Shown: one piece after another, positions 44,656 through 61,491 of the stretch
Position numbering within the stretch: the first letter of the stretch is position 1
Layout of the letters: every line of letters starts with the position of its first letter
DNA from: Methylococcus capsulatus
GTDB lineage: Bacteria > Pseudomonadota > Gammaproteobacteria > Methylococcales > Methylococcaceae
Assembly (NCBI RefSeq): GCF_036864975.1
Contig: NZ_CP104311.1
Coordinates: forward strand, 2,607,513 to 2,671,512
Length of the DNA: 64,000 bases
Reading direction: 5' to 3'
Notes under the pieces: generated by a model
The model's database searches: none
What the model was told of the DNA's origin: nothing
What the model saw: only the letters and a program-made list of their open reading frames with translations
Translations under genes and position numbers: made by a program

Positions 44656-44934
44656 TTGAAGGTCCGGCATAAGATTTGGAGCAGAGTGATGGCGGGAAGT
44701 CTGACAGTCCTTGGCGCCGGCTGCGGCGATCCCGGCTATCAGGGTTATCTGAACAACGACGAGCCCTTCGGGTATTACTCCGTGGGGGCCGGAAATCCCT
44801 ATGCCGGTATGGGTTATTACGGCGGCTATGGAGGTCCCTACGGCGATCCCTACTACTACTATGGCATGCCGTACGGTATGGGTGGCTACTGGGGCGATCC
44901 TTACGTGGGGGATGTTGATGACCGCCATCGCTGA
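44656..44934 (+). CDS. Tyr/Gly-rich lipoprotein, copy 1
   Basis: A 92-aa protein with a basic start (MKVRHKIW), a short hydrophobic stretch and a lipobox ending LGAGC near residue 23. The mature part is almost all Gly, Tyr, Pro and Asp (for example YGGYGGPYGDPYYYYGMPYG). The TTG start at 44656 is chosen because GGAGGAG lies 7 bases upstream; an ATG at 44689 is also in frame. It overlaps the next gene, which encodes a related protein. Function is unknown; an outer-membrane or surface-coat role fits the composition. Confidence 0.65.
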   Translation: MKVRHKIWSRVMAGSLTVLGAGCGDPGYQGYLNNDEPFGYYSVGAGNPYAGMGYYGGYGGPYGDPYYYYGMPYGMGGYWGDPYVGDVDDRHR

Positions 44935-45211
44935 ATCCGGCGTTTCGAGGCCGCGCATGTTCGCGGGTCTGGCTCTCTTCGCAATGGCGGGTTGCGGGCC
45001 GGGGGCCGATGCCTATCTGACGCAGGACGGGGAACCCCTGGGTTACTACGCAGGCCAAGCAGGCAACCCCATGGGTGAGAGTGGTTTCTACGGCGGCAAC
45101 CCCTATTATTACTACGGCATGCCCTATGCGGGACCTTATGGGTACGGGGTCGGTGGCGGATACTTGGGCGCGGGGTCACTGAGCGGCGGCTACTGGGGCG
45201 GTCCCTTATGA
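44912..45211 (+). CDS. Tyr/Gly-rich lipoprotein, copy 2
   Basis: A 99-aa paralogue of the preceding protein. A signal peptide (RMFAGLALFAMAGC) ends in a lipobox with the Cys near residue 27. The mature part shares AYLTQDGEPLGYY, GNPYYYYGMPYAGPYG and YWGGP with copy 1 (GYLNNDEPFGYY, YYYYGMPYGM, YWGDP). The start may be ATG 44912 or 44918. It overlaps the end of copy 1 by 23 bases, so the pair is a tandem duplication under one promoter. It converges on the ATPase epsilon gene with 2 bases between the stops. Confidence 0.7.
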   Translation: MLMTAIAESGVSRPRMFAGLALFAMAGCGPGADAYLTQDGEPLGYYAGQAGNPMGESGFYGGNPYYYYGMPYAGPYGYGVGGGYLGAGSLSGGYWGGPL

Positions 45212-45213
45212 TG

Positions 45214-47869
<2,656 letters not shown>

Positions 47870-47935
47870 GGAATCGTCCTGAAATCTCGTAGGGTCCTCC
47901 GGATGATACCATCGCCATCTGCTCTTCCGGCGGGC

Positions 47936-47963
47936 AAAAAAAGACCTGCCGAAAGGGCAGGTC
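47936..47963 (-). terminator. Rho-independent terminator after the 32-codon gene
   Basis: Read on the minus strand, an 8-bp stem (GACCTGCC with GGCAGGTC, 5-base loop) is followed by seven T residues. It lies 63 bases after the stop of the small gene at 48027 and before sseA. Confidence 0.9.
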
Positions 47964-48026
47964 AAGCGTGAGCTCTATGGCACACGAGGAGGAGATCGTC
48001 GGTGTCCGTGAAATCGGGCCCGGCAC

Positions 48027-48125
48027 TTATTTGCCGAGCGAGCGGTAATGGTTCCAGCAATAGCCGACGCTGCCGGCGAAGGTGGCGAAGAGCGCCGTGA
48101 ACAGAACAAGTTCGAGAGCAGTCAT
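48027..48125 (-). CDS. Single-pass membrane micropeptide (32 aa)
   Basis: The frame encodes MTALELVLFTALFATFAGS, then VGYCWNHYRSLGK, one membrane helix with a short basic tail. GAGG lies 8 bases before the ATG. A promoter-like pair (48166-48192) and a strong terminator (47936-47963) enclose it, giving a transcript of about 220 bases. I do not recognise it. It could be a small subunit of a membrane complex, comparable in size to CydX or KdpF, or the RNA itself could be functional. Confidence 0.6.
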   Translation of the reverse strand: MTALELVLFTALFATFAGSVGYCWNHYRSLGK

Positions 48126-48165
48126 AAGAAATACCTCGACCCTTGAATGTGGAACACGGCTCTAG

Positions 48166-48192
48166 GTTATAGAGGGGAGAGTGTGTTGACAA
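48166..48192 (-). promoter_or_regulatory. Candidate sigma-70 promoter for the micropeptide
   Basis: On the minus strand, TTGTCA (48187-48192) and TATAAC (48166-48171) are separated by 15 bases. Transcription would start near 48159, leaving a leader of about 34 bases to the ATG at 48125. Confidence 0.5.
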
Positions 48193-48257
48193 TACCGGTA
48201 AATAGCAATTAATTGTTAACTGAACAAACCGCATCGGCGGCGATCCGCTTCAGACGG

Positions 48258-49729
<1,472 letters not shown>

Positions 49730-49731
49730 GT

Positions 49732-50310
49732 TCAGAACTTGAGGTCTTCGAGACTGGATATCCGCGGCTCGATCCGGCCACTCTCGCTGTCGCCGTGGAC
49801 GAACACGGGTTCCCGCCGGATTTCGTCCTTGACCTGCCGGGCAATTTCTCCCGTGTCGTAGTACGGGCTGGCCGGGATGCGGATCAAAGGCAGTCCGGCG
49901 GCGTGGCACAGCAGTACGACCGGGTCGTCCGGTTCCTGGAGCTTTCGTCCCGTTCCATGCTCGGCCAGCTCCACGATCCCGGCGACGGACAGGTCGGGCT
50001 TGTGACAGAGCACGAATGTGAAGCGCCGGCCGGCCATCGACTGGTAAAGCTCACCTGCTTCCCGGCGACCGATCCCCGGATGCGGAGACAGGATGTCGCT
50101 CGCCCGTATTTTCGCGAAGATCTCGAATTCGTTCCCGATTGCACTCTTCAGGACGGCAAACAGGGCATGTTCTTCCGGGGAAAACAGGATCCGTTTGATC
50201 TGGCAGGGCATTGTGCGGGCGCGCTTGAGCTTGCGCCGGGGAATGGCCCGTATCAGCCAGCCGACGGCCAAGAGAGCCGCCAAGCCATAAAGGTACCAAA
50301 GCCAATACAT
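49732..50310 (-). CDS. DUF2726 membrane-anchored protein
   Basis: A 192-aa protein: an N-terminal membrane helix (MYWLWYLYGLAALLAVGWLI), a basic linker, then a DUF2726-like domain beginning LFSPEEHALFAVLKSAI and containing FTFVLCHKPDLSVAGIVEL and LLCHAAGLPLIRI. The domain has a restriction-endonuclease-like appearance in this family, but no catalytic role is shown. It lies 2 bases before the ArsC-like gene. Confidence 0.75.
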   Translation of the reverse strand: MYWLWYLYGLAALLAVGWLIRAIPRRKLKRARTMPCQIKRILFSPEEHALFAVLKSAIGNEFEIFAKIRASDILSPHPGIGRREAGELYQSMAGRRFTFVLCHKPDLSVAGIVELAEHGTGRKLQEPDDPVVLLCHAAGLPLIRIPASPYYDTGEIARQVKDEIRREPVFVHGDSESGRIEPRISSLEDLKF

Positions 50311-50433
50311 CGGGATGCCGATCGGAAGCAGGGAGGTGGGGGAAATAGTTAAAGATACCAGAGCTGGCGTGCGATTTCCCGCATGGCCGGGAAAATTCGG
50401 GAAGCAGTATTTTTCCGTGGAGCGAATAGCGGT

Positions 50434-52221
50434 TCAATAAACACGCTTTTGGGGTGGTATCGGCTCCAGGTCGGAGGTCAGAGTATGGAGGTGGACGGGC
50501 CGGTAGGCTATGGTCGTTTCGTGCCGCTCGTTGAGCCAAAGCAAAGAGTGCTTGAGCCAGTTGACATCATCCCGCTCCGGGAAGTCTTCCCGGGCGTGGC
50601 TGCCGCGGCTTTCCTCCCGGTTGAGTGCGGCGACGACGGTTACCATAGCCTGCTGAAGCAGATTTTCCAGCTCCAGGGTTTCGAGCAGATCAGCGTTCCA
50701 GATCAATGAGCGGTCACGGATGCACACGTCGCCGAAGGAATCCATGATTCGCTTCAGTTCTTTCACCCCTTCCCGTAATACCTCGCCGGTCCGGAACACG
50801 CTGGCGTGGCTCTGCATCGTGCGCTGCATGTCCAGCCGGATGTCGGCGGTCCGCCGGCTGCCAGAGGCATGACGCAGGCGGTCGAAGCGGGCCAGGGCGG
50901 TATCACAGGTGCCCTCGGGCAGAGGTTTGTGCATCTGGCGGGGCCGGATCAGTTCGGCACAGCGCAGCGCGGCAGCGCGCCCGAATACCACCAGATCCAG
51001 CAGTGAGTTGGAACCCAGCCGGTTGGCGCCATGGACGGAGACACAGGCGCCTTCACCGATCGCCATCAGGCCCGGCACTACGGTTTCCGGATTTCCGTCC
51101 TTGAGCGTCACGACTTCGGCACGGTAATTGGTGGGAACACCGCCCATGTTGTAATGCACGGTCGGCAGCACTGGGATCGGTTCCCGGGTCACGTCGATGC
51201 CGCCGAAGATCCGAGCGGTCTCTGCGACGCCGGGAAGCCGCTCGTGGATGACCCCCGGGTCGAGATGTTCCAGATGCAGATGCAGGTGATCTTTTTCCGG
51301 GCCGAGGCCACGACCTTCGCGGATCTCGATCGTCATGGCGCGGCTGACTACGTCGCGCGAGGCAAGGTCCTTGGCATGCGGGGCGTAGCGCTCCATAAAG
51401 CGCTCGCCTTCGGAGTTGGTGAGATAGCCGCCTTCCCCGCGCACGCCCTCGGTGATGAGGCAGCCGGCGCCATAGATACCGGTGGGATGGAACTGGACGA
51501 ATTCCATGTCCTGCAAGGGCAGGCCGGCCCGCAGCACCATCGCGTTGCCGTCGCCGGTGCAGGTATGGGCCGAGGTGGAGGAAAAATAGGCCCGTCCGTA
51601 GCCGCCGGTGGCGAGCAAGGTCATATGTGCCCGAAACATGTGCAGCGTACCGTCGTCCAGGCGCCAGGCCAGCACGCCGCGGCATTCGCCTTCATCCATG
51701 AGAAGGTCGAGCGCGAAATATTCGACGAAGAACTCGGCTTCGTGTTTCAGCGATTGCTGGTACAGGGTCTGCAGGATCGCGTGGCCGGTATGGTCCGCGG
51801 CGGCGCAGGTGCGCTGGGCGACCCCTTTGCCGAAACGCGTGGTCATGCCGCCGAAGGGTCGCTGGTAAATCTTGCCGTTTTCGGTGCGCGAGAACGGAAC
51901 GCCGTAGTGCTCTAATTCGATGACCGCCGGCATGGCCTCGCGGCACATATATTCGATGGCATCTTGGTCGCCCAGCCAGTCCGAGCCCTTGACCGTGTCA
52001 TACATATGCCAGCGCCAGTCATCCTCACCCATGTTGCCGAGCGCGGCGCTGATGCCGCCCTGCGCCGCCACGGTGTGGCTGCGGGTGGGAAACACCTTGG
52101 TGATGCAGGCCGTCTTGAGGCCCTTCTCGGCCATCCCCAGGGTAGCTCGTAGTCCCGCACCACCGGCTCCGACTACGACGGCATCGTAGGTGTGCCGGAC
52201 GATTTCATAGGCCTTGCTCAT
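50434..52221 (-). CDS. sdhA: Succinate dehydrogenase flavoprotein subunit
   Basis: The catalytic subunit of complex II, facing the cytoplasm. The FAD Rossmann motif is [16 protein letters not shown] and the covalent FAD histidine is in [12 protein letters not shown]. The active-site region has [17 protein letters not shown] and the quinol-side NMGGVPTNY and [18 protein letters not shown]. The start is the ATG at 52221 ([13 protein letters not shown]), giving 595 aa. It follows sdhD by 5 bases. The iron-sulfur subunit gene is not here but at 60029. Confidence 0.97.
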   Translation of the reverse strand: MSKAYEIVRHTYDAVVVGAGGAGLRATLGMAEKGLKTACITKVFPTRSHTVAAQGGISAALGNMGEDDWRWHMYDTVKGSDWLGDQDAIEYMCREAMPAVIELEHYGVPFSRTENGKIYQRPFGGMTTRFGKGVAQRTCAAADHTGHAILQTLYQQSLKHEAEFFVEYFALDLLMDEGECRGVLAWRLDDGTLHMFRAHMTLLATGGYGRAYFSSTSAHTCTGDGNAMVLRAGLPLQDMEFVQFHPTGIYGAGCLITEGVRGEGGYLTNSEGERFMERYAPHAKDLASRDVVSRAMTIEIREGRGLGPEKDHLHLHLEHLDPGVIHERLPGVAETARIFGGIDVTREPIPVLPTVHYNMGGVPTNYRAEVVTLKDGNPETVVPGLMAIGEGACVSVHGANRLGSNSLLDLVVFGRAAALRCAELIRPRQMHKPLPEGTCDTALARFDRLRHASGSRRTADIRLDMQRTMQSHASVFRTGEVLREGVKELKRIMDSFGDVCIRDRSLIWNADLLETLELENLLQQAMVTVVAALNREESRGSHAREDFPERDDVNWLKHSLLWLNERHETTIAYRPVHLHTLTSDLEPIPPQKRVY

Positions 52222-52226
52222 TTCAG

Positions 52227-52607
52227 CTATGCGAATACGATGCGGAGGATGGCATAGACCGCTGCCAGCGTCAGGAAAGATGTCACCAGTTTGACGCCGA
52301 GAATCGCTGCCAGCTTGAGCCAATCGAGATGGACGTAGTCTTCGATGACGACCTGCAGGCCGAGCATCGTGTGGTAGAACGCGATCAGTACGAAGGAAAG
52401 AAGTAGCAGCGTATTCCAGGGGACGGTGATCCATCCCACCAGCTCGGCATGGCTGGCGGAAGGAAGCAGGGCCACGCTGAAGGCGAACCACAGTCCCAGC
52501 GGGACCAGAGCAACCGCCGTCACCCGCTGTCGCCACCAGTCGTGCAGCCCTTCGCGGGCGGAGCCAAGGCCGCGGGCACGGGCGAGCGGCGTCTGATAGT
52601 TTTTCAT
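52227..52607 (-). CDS. sdhD: Succinate dehydrogenase membrane anchor subunit D
   Basis: A 126-aa membrane anchor with three helices. Family hallmarks are [20 protein letters not shown], and the haem/quinone helix [18 protein letters not shown]. It binds haem b and ubiquinone together with SdhC. It lies between sdhC and sdhA with 5-base gaps on both sides. Confidence 0.93.
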   Translation of the reverse strand: MKNYQTPLARARGLGSAREGLHDWWRQRVTAVALVPLGLWFAFSVALLPSASHAELVGWITVPWNTLLLLSFVLIAFYHTMLGLQVVIEDYVHLDWLKLAAILGVKLVTSFLTLAAVYAILRIVFA

Positions 52608-52612
52608 CGGGT

Positions 52613-53020
52613 TCAGCTCCTGGCGAGGGTGGCAACCGCGACGGCCAATACCAGTACCAGCGTTGCCACGAGTTCACCCACTGCGTAATACAGGAGGGAA
52701 TCCCGCGAAAAACCATGGCCGGTGTCCCAGGCGAGGTGGCGGATGCCATGGGAAAGATGGAAAAGCAGGGCGGTGATCCAGGCCCAAAGCAGGATTCGGC
52801 CCACGATGCCGGACAGGAATGCATGGACCGGCGCATAGGCCGAGGGCCCCTGGACCACCAACATGAGCACCAGCACCAGCCCAATCAGGCCGATGCTGAG
52901 CAGGACGCCGGTGATGCGGTGGGTGATGGACAGAAGGGCTGTGACCGGCAGGCGATAAACCTGGAGGTGAGGCGAAAGCGGACGTTCGCGGACCGACGGC
53001 CGGGATGACTCGGTGTTCAT
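52613..53020 (-). CDS. sdhC: Succinate dehydrogenase cytochrome b subunit
   Basis: A 135-aa membrane subunit with three helices. The N-terminal [20 protein letters not shown] and [15 protein letters not shown] are typical. The haem-ligating histidine lies in [18 protein letters not shown] chose the ATG at 53020 because GGAA lies 5 bases upstream; another ATG at 53029 is in frame. It is the first gene of the sdhCDA transcript. Confidence 0.94.
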   Translation of the reverse strand: MNTESSRPSVRERPLSPHLQVYRLPVTALLSITHRITGVLLSIGLIGLVLVLMLVVQGPSAYAPVHAFLSGIVGRILLWAWITALLFHLSHGIRHLAWDTGHGFSRDSLLYYAVGELVATLVLVLAVAVATLARS

Positions 53021-53113
53021 TCTTTCCATGGGCGATGCAACACTCTGCCCGGATCAGGCACCGCCACGCCGTGCGGCTCGCTTGCAAACGGGCCGGAGAT
53101 CATGGCACCGGCG

Positions 53114-53326
53114 TCACTTTCCAGCGCCGCTCAGAACGAGCTTCACCACACCGTACACTATCAGGACGAAAACGACCGTTCCGATAATACCCGCAGCGAT
53201 GTAGGCTTTCGCCGAGCCGTACTGGAAATCGCGGAGCCGGTTCTTTTCGCTCTGTACGCCGAAGGCGCCGGCAAGCGTGCTGACCATCACTTGCAACAGA
53301 TTGGGTTTGTTCGGGGTGTCGGACAT
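53114..53326 (-). CDS. DUF2970-like small membrane protein
   Basis: A 70-aa protein with a polar start (LLQVMVSTLAGAFGVQSE), a charged middle and one membrane helix (YIAAGIIGTVVFVLIVYGVV). The layout of an amphipathic segment with RxxD-type residues before one helix matches DUF2970 proteins. It lies about 90 bases upstream of sdhC and might be co-transcribed. Function is unknown. Confidence 0.75.
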   Translation of the reverse strand: MSDTPNKPNLLQVMVSTLAGAFGVQSEKNRLRDFQYGSAKAYIAAGIIGTVVFVLIVYGVVKLVLSGAGK

Positions 53327-53372
53327 ACTGGGCAGGGGATTCGCGGCGGATCGCCTTCGTTCGAGCAGTGGG

Positions 53373-53813
53373 TCAAGATGCCGGGGTGGACGTTTTTTTC
53401 CGGAGCAGATAGTACTTGATCCCGAAAGCGCCGGCGATCACCAGGAACACCAACCCCACGGCGATCTTGTCGCTGCTGATCACGTCTTCGTCCACGTTCA
53501 AGCCATAGGTACGCACATAGGTGCTCAGGAAGTAGAGCGTCTGAACCGTGGCGATGGACAGGGTGAGAGAGACGATGAACTTGTCGGCGACCGGGTACTC
53601 CGAAAAAGTCACCTTGTCGAAGAACAACTTCGTGATCAGATAGCCCGGCATGAACATTTCCAGGATGGTAATCAGGAAGCGTTCCACCCAGTAGAACGGA
53701 GATGTCGTGGCGAACACCGACAGTAGGACGATGATGAGGGCGCTCACCCCGGCGATGCCGATCCAGAGTTTCTTGTCTACTTCGCTGAATTCCAAGAAGT
53801 CACTGATTTTCAT
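53373..53813 (-). CDS. Unknown four-helix membrane protein
   Basis: A 146-aa protein with about four membrane helices: LWIGIAGVSALIIVLLSVFA, then a helix with FLITILEMFMPGYLITKLFF, then FIVSLTLSIATVQTLYFLS and AVGLVFLVIAGAFGIKYYL. The MPGYLITKLFF region followed by an xLxLS helix resembles DUF1616. The end is basic. It lies 10 bases after the secreted-protein gene upstream. Confidence 0.65.
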   Translation of the reverse strand: MKISDFLEFSEVDKKLWIGIAGVSALIIVLLSVFATTSPFYWVERFLITILEMFMPGYLITKLFFDKVTFSEYPVADKFIVSLTLSIATVQTLYFLSTYVRTYGLNVDEDVISSDKIAVGLVFLVIAGAFGIKYYLLRKKTSTPAS

Positions 53814-53823
53814 TGTTTTTCTC

Positions 53824-54216
53824 CTAGCGTTTTTTGAAGAAATAGAAGCCTTCTATTCCTCCTCTCAATATCATGCTATCGGCGGTTTTCTCCTGTACCG
53901 TATAGTCGATCGTCTTACCTGGGCGGCCGGGATCGTCGGCGGAGATCTTGCCGTTCACGATCTGGTATTTCCATTCGTGCACGTCATTCGTCTTCAGATG
54001 CCGATTGTAACCCGAGGTCACGATGACGCCATCGGCGCGGAACTCCCAGGTACGGTTCTCTTCGATCCGAGGACCCTTCAGCGAAGAAGACACCGTTTCA
54101 AGCTGCCAGGTTCCCACGATTTCGCTCGGATCCTTCAGGTAAACATCGGCAGCGGCGGTGCCAGCCGAGAGTCCTGCGAGCAGTGCGATGCCCGCGAGGG
54201 TGGAAAAACGCTTCAT
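53824..54216 (-). CDS. Secreted lipocalin-like protein, unknown
   Basis: A 130-aa protein with a clear signal peptide (MKRFSTLAGIALLAGLSAG, cleavage after TAAA). The mature part begins DVYLKDPSEIVGTWQLETV and has alternating strands, as in small lipocalin-like folds (GTWxL motif). The ATG at 54216 has GAGGAGG upstream, a strong site; another ATG five codons before is weaker. It heads a minus-strand pair with the four-helix protein. The binding target is unknown. Confidence 0.75.
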   Translation of the reverse strand: MKRFSTLAGIALLAGLSAGTAAADVYLKDPSEIVGTWQLETVSSSLKGPRIEENRTWEFRADGVIVTSGYNRHLKTNDVHEWKYQIVNGKISADDPGRPGKTIDYTVQEKTADSMILRGGIEGFYFFKKR

Positions 54217-54412
54217 TCCGATCCTCCTCATTCAAGTGCCCATAGCGGGGTGCGGCTCTCCTTCCGTTCGTTCGGGGAGGCGCTCGGGTCTAAACTCCTA
54301 TGTCACTGGTCAATTGTCTCCCGGTTGACTCGCATCTGGCAAGGAACCGGCCAAGTTTATCCATGGCGCCCGAGCGAATACAATGGAGCCCTTTTTTTTT
54401 CGGCTTCGGACA

Positions 54413-58115
<3,703 letters not shown>

Positions 58116-58126
<11 letters not shown>

Positions 58127-58352
58127 ATCCGGCCTGGTTTTATATGGCACGGACGGTTGCCATCTGTGCAAGGCAGCCGGGGAGGTGCTGACGGATCTGG
58201 GCGTGGTGGCAACGGCGGTGGACATCCTCGGCGACGACCATCTGTTGCAGCGGTACGGTCTCCGGATTCCGGTGCTGCGGGATGGCGCCGGGCGCGAGCT
58301 GGGCTGGCCGTTCGACGCTGCGGCGGTGCGGCGGTTTCTCGGAGACCGATGA
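58116..58352 (+). CDS. Glutaredoxin-like protein (DUF836)
   Basis: A 78-aa thioredoxin-fold protein. The redox motif is [17 protein letters not shown] (CxxC) near residue 15, and the cis-proline strand is [18 protein letters not shown]. The family (YbbN/Grx-like, DUF836) lacks an assigned substrate. It overlaps the metH 3' end by 11 bases in another frame, so it is likely co-transcribed. About 235 bases without a gene follow, holding a GC-rich hairpin at 58408-58429 with no T-run. Confidence 0.8.
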
Positions 58353-58587
58353 CTATGTGCAGTGCGGTTCCAAGAAGGTAGGGGGAATCCTGGACATAAC
58401 GGACCTCGCTCCGGCCGGGAAACCGGAGCCCACGGTCATGGAAGGCAAGCTCGGTAATCTACGCACCATACAGCGCAACGTCGCTCCGGCATACTTCCCA
58501 TCTCCCGGATCGAGTCTGGGGCAAGCTTTGGGAACTGGATGCCGGAGTCTTATCCGGCAGGACTGAATCGAAGGGGGAACAGAGATC

Positions 58588-59997
58588 ATGAGCCACGACG
58601 GCTATCGCATCGAGAAAGACAGCATGGGTGAGCTGCGGGTTCCGGTTTCCGCGCTCTACGCGGCCCAGACTCAGCGTGCCATTGACAATTTTCCAGTGAG
58701 CGGGCTGGTTTTGCCGCCGGCGTTCATCCGCGCCATCGCCCGGATCAAGCAATGTGCGGCTCGGGTCAATATGGCGCTGGGGTATTTGGATGCAGGCAAG
58801 GGCAAGGCGATCATGGCTGCGGCCGAGGAGATCATTGGCGGGGCATATGCCGAGCAGTTCCCGGTCGACGTGTTTCAGACCGGTTCCGGCACCAGCACCA
58901 ACATGAACGTCAACGAAGTGCTGGCGACCCTGGCTTCCCGGCGCTCGGGAATGCCGGTGAGTGCCAACGACGACGTCAACATGGGCCAGAGCAGTAATGA
59001 CGTCATCCCCACAGCGATTCACGTCAGTGCCGCGCTGGCAGTCAACGAACAGCTGATCCCGGCGCTGGAACACTTGGCGGCGACGATACGCTACAAGGGC
59101 TTAGCGCATCCGAAGGTGGTCAAGACCGGGCGGACCCATCTGATGGACGCCATGCCGGTGCGGCTGGAGCAAGAGCTCTCGGGCTGGGCGCTGCAGATCG
59201 CCAACGGCGTCGACCGGCTGCGGGCGAGCCTGCCGCGGCTTTACAAATTGGGGCAGGGTGGTACGGCCGTGGGCACCGGCATCAACGCCGATCCGGCCTT
59301 CGCTTCCAGCTTTGCCGAAGCTCTGGCCGATGCCACGGGCCTGCCGTTCCGGCCGAACGATTCATTCTTCGAGAGCCTGAGTTGCCAGGACGCGGCAGTG
59401 GAACTGTCGGGCCAGCTCAAGACCATCGCCGTCGGCATCATGAAGATCGCCAACGACCTGCGCTGGATGAATTCTGGCCCCCTCGCCGGCCTGGGCGAGA
59501 TCGAGTTGCCTGCGCTCCAGCCCGGCAGTTCCATCATGCCGGGCAAGGTCAATCCGGTGATTCCGGAAGCTGCCTGCATGGTGGCGGCGCAAGTGATCGG
59601 CAACGATGCCACTATCACGGTGGCTGGGCAGTCGGGTTCGTTCCAACTCAATGTGATGCTGCCGGTGATCGCCTACAACCTGCTGCAGAGCATCGAGCTG
59701 CTAGCCAACATTGCCCGCCTGCTGGCCGATAAAGCCATCGCCGATTTCCGGGTGCGCGAGGATAATCTGCGTCGGGCTCTGGCAACGAATCCGATCCTGG
59801 TGACCGCGCTCAACCCGCTCATCGGCTACCTGAAGGCGGCGGAAATTGCCAAGACCGCTTATCGGACGGGGCGGCCGATCCTGGAGGTGGCCGTTGAAAT
59901 GAGCGGTCTGGATCGCGGCGAACTGGAGCATCTGCTTGATCCGGCGACCCTGACTTCCGGGGGTATCCATAGCGTGCCGGCTGGCGGTGCGGGCTGA
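58588..59997 (+). CDS. fumC: Class II fumarate hydratase
   Basis: It hydrates fumarate to malate in the TCA cycle. The family signature [15 protein letters not shown] contains the catalytic serine loop. Other features are [32 protein letters not shown] and [13 protein letters not shown]. The 469-aa length is standard. GGGGGAA lies 11 bases before the ATG. The sdhB gene follows 31 bases later, so two consecutive TCA steps are encoded together. Confidence 0.95.
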   Translation: MSHDGYRIEKDSMGELRVPVSALYAAQTQRAIDNFPVSGLVLPPAFIRAIARIKQCAARVNMALGYLDAGKGKAIMAAAEEIIGGAYAEQFPVDVFQTGSGTSTNMNVNEVLATLASRRSGMPVSANDDVNMGQSSNDVIPTAIHVSAALAVNEQLIPALEHLAATIRYKGLAHPKVVKTGRTHLMDAMPVRLEQELSGWALQIANGVDRLRASLPRLYKLGQGGTAVGTGINADPAFASSFAEALADATGLPFRPNDSFFESLSCQDAAVELSGQLKTIAVGIMKIANDLRWMNSGPLAGLGEIELPALQPGSSIMPGKVNPVIPEAACMVAAQVIGNDATITVAGQSGSFQLNVMLPVIAYNLLQSIELLANIARLLADKAIADFRVREDNLRRALATNPILVTALNPLIGYLKAAEIAKTAYRTGRPILEVAVEMSGLDRGELEHLLDPATLTSGGIHSVPAGGAG

Positions 59998-60028
59998 TTC
60001 TTTTGTCAAAACCTTTGGGAGCGACGCC

Positions 60029-60811
60029 ATGGGCTTGTTCAAGCTGCCCAAGAATTCGGTTGTTGAGCGGGGCAAAACCTATCCGGCGCCGGAAGGTGCG
60101 CGACGGGTGAAGGTCGTCCTAGTCTACCGCTGGGATCCCGATACGGGGGGCAATCCTCGCCTGGACACTTACCACGTCGATCTGGACCGCTGCGGTCCGA
60201 TGGTGTTGGACGCTCTGATCAAGATCAAGAACGAGATCGACAGCACCCTGGCGTTCCGGCGTTCCTGCCGGGAGGGCGTATGCGGCTCCTGTGCCATGAA
60301 CATCGACGGGCGCAACACGCTGGCCTGCATCAAGCCGCTGAACGACTGCAGCGAGCCGGTCCGGATCTACCCGCTGCCCCACCAGCCGATCATCAAGGAT
60401 CTGGTGCCGGATCTGACCCATTTTTACGCCCAATATGCCTCGATCAAACCCTGGATCGAAGCCCAGACCCCGCCGCCCGCGGATCGCGAGCGCCTGCAGA
60501 GCAAGGCGGAGCGGGCCGAGCTGGATGGGTTGCACGAATGTATCCTGTGTGCGTGCTGTTCCACCGCTTGCCCCAGCTACTGGTGGAACGGCGACCGTTT
60601 CCTGGGGCCGGCCGCCCTGCTCCAGGCGTACCGCTGGATCGCCGACAGCCGGGACGAAGCTACCGGAGAACGCCTGGACGCGCTGGAAGACCCCTTCAAG
60701 CTGTTCCGCTGCCACACCATCATGAACTGCACCGATTCCTGCCCGAAGGGCCTCAATCCGGCGCGTGCGATCGCCGAGATCAAGAAGCTGCTGGTCGAGC
60801 GGCAAAAATGA
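60029..60811 (+). CDS. sdhB: Succinate dehydrogenase iron-sulfur subunit
   Basis: It carries electrons from SdhA to quinone. The 2Fe-2S site is [15 protein letters not shown] plus the Cys in RNTLACIKP; the 4Fe-4S and 3Fe-4S sites are [16 protein letters not shown] and [17 protein letters not shown]. The ATG at 60029 is preceded by GGGAG and gives 260 aa; the open frame back to 59987 would overlap fumC. It is separated from sdhCDA by about 8 kb and lies on the opposite strand. Confidence 0.96.
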   Translation: MGLFKLPKNSVVERGKTYPAPEGARRVKVVLVYRWDPDTGGNPRLDTYHVDLDRCGPMVLDALIKIKNEIDSTLAFRRSCREGVCGSCAMNIDGRNTLACIKPLNDCSEPVRIYPLPHQPIIKDLVPDLTHFYAQYASIKPWIEAQTPPPADRERLQSKAERAELDGLHECILCACCSTACPSYWWNGDRFLGPAALLQAYRWIADSRDEATGERLDALEDPFKLFRCHTIMNCTDSCPKGLNPARAIAEIKKLLVERQK

Positions 60812-61065
60812 GCGGACAGGGTCGGCTGCTGTGGCGCTGCCGCCGGGGGATGGCCGAACTGGATCGGATGCTCACACTCTATGTGGACGTTGCTTACCAG
60901 CAAGCCGACGACGCCGAGCGGCAGGCGTTCGAATGCCTTTTGGATATGCCGGACGCCGACCTCTGGCGCTGCCTGACCGGCCTCGCCTGTCCCGAAGATC
61001 CGGCGCTGGCCGCCCTGGCGGCCAAACTTCGCATTCTCGCCACCGGTGCATATGCAGCATGCTGA
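60808..61065 (+). CDS. sdhE: FAD assembly factor SdhE
   Basis: An 85-aa protein that promotes covalent flavinylation of SdhA. The hallmark RGM motif is in [16 protein letters not shown], and the family's helix bundle follows ([19 protein letters not shown]). Its ATG overlaps the sdhB stop (ATGA), consistent with complex II assembly. Confidence 0.93.
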   Translation: MSGQGRLLWRCRRGMAELDRMLTLYVDVAYQQADDAERQAFECLLDMPDADLWRCLTGLACPEDPALAALAAKLRILATGAYAAC

Positions 61066-61481
61066 CCGTGGAGCCGACCCCGTCGCGGATTCATTCACTG
61101 GCCGTCCACGCCGTCGGTCTGCTGGCTTGCTACGGCATCTGGATCGCGGATGTTCCGCTGCTGGTCAGGCTGGGGTTCACTCTGTGCCTGGCAGGGTACC
61201 TCGTGTTCCTGCAGGGTGGCCCGGGTATCGGCGCCCGCTTCGATGGCGCGGGTGCCTGGAGCGTGATTTCTTCTGGTGGAGAAGCGATCCCGGCGAAGCT
61301 GAGGGGATCGAGTTTCGCTTCGTCGCTCTGCGTGGTGCTGCATTTCTCGACCGAAAGCGGCAGGGTCGTAGTTCCGGTGTTCAGGGACAGCGTCGACGCC
61401 GAAACCTATCGTCGCCTCCGCGTCCATCTGCGTTGCCGGGCGATGTCGCATCAAAGCCGGAATGCTGGTCAACTTCATTGA
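61059..61481 (+). CDS. YgfX/CptA-like membrane protein
   Basis: A 140-aa protein. It starts [20 protein letters not shown], has two close membrane helices, then a beta-rich cytoplasmic part (VVLHFSTESGRVVVPVFRDS) and VDAETYRRLRVHLRC, which match the YgfX family. In enterobacteria ygfX follows sdhE (ygfY), and the same order is seen here. Its start overlaps sdhE by 7 bases. Confidence 0.85.
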   Translation: MLTVEPTPSRIHSLAVHAVGLLACYGIWIADVPLLVRLGFTLCLAGYLVFLQGGPGIGARFDGAGAWSVISSGGEAIPAKLRGSSFASSLCVVLHFSTESGRVVVPVFRDSVDAETYRRLRVHLRCRAMSHQSRNAGQLH

Positions 61482-61491
61482 AGCGGCGCGG

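Noticed and set aside
54232..54412. Possible cobalamin or SAH riboswitch upstream of metH
   Set aside because: I could not find the conserved B12-box or an SAH-type core, and the leader is short.
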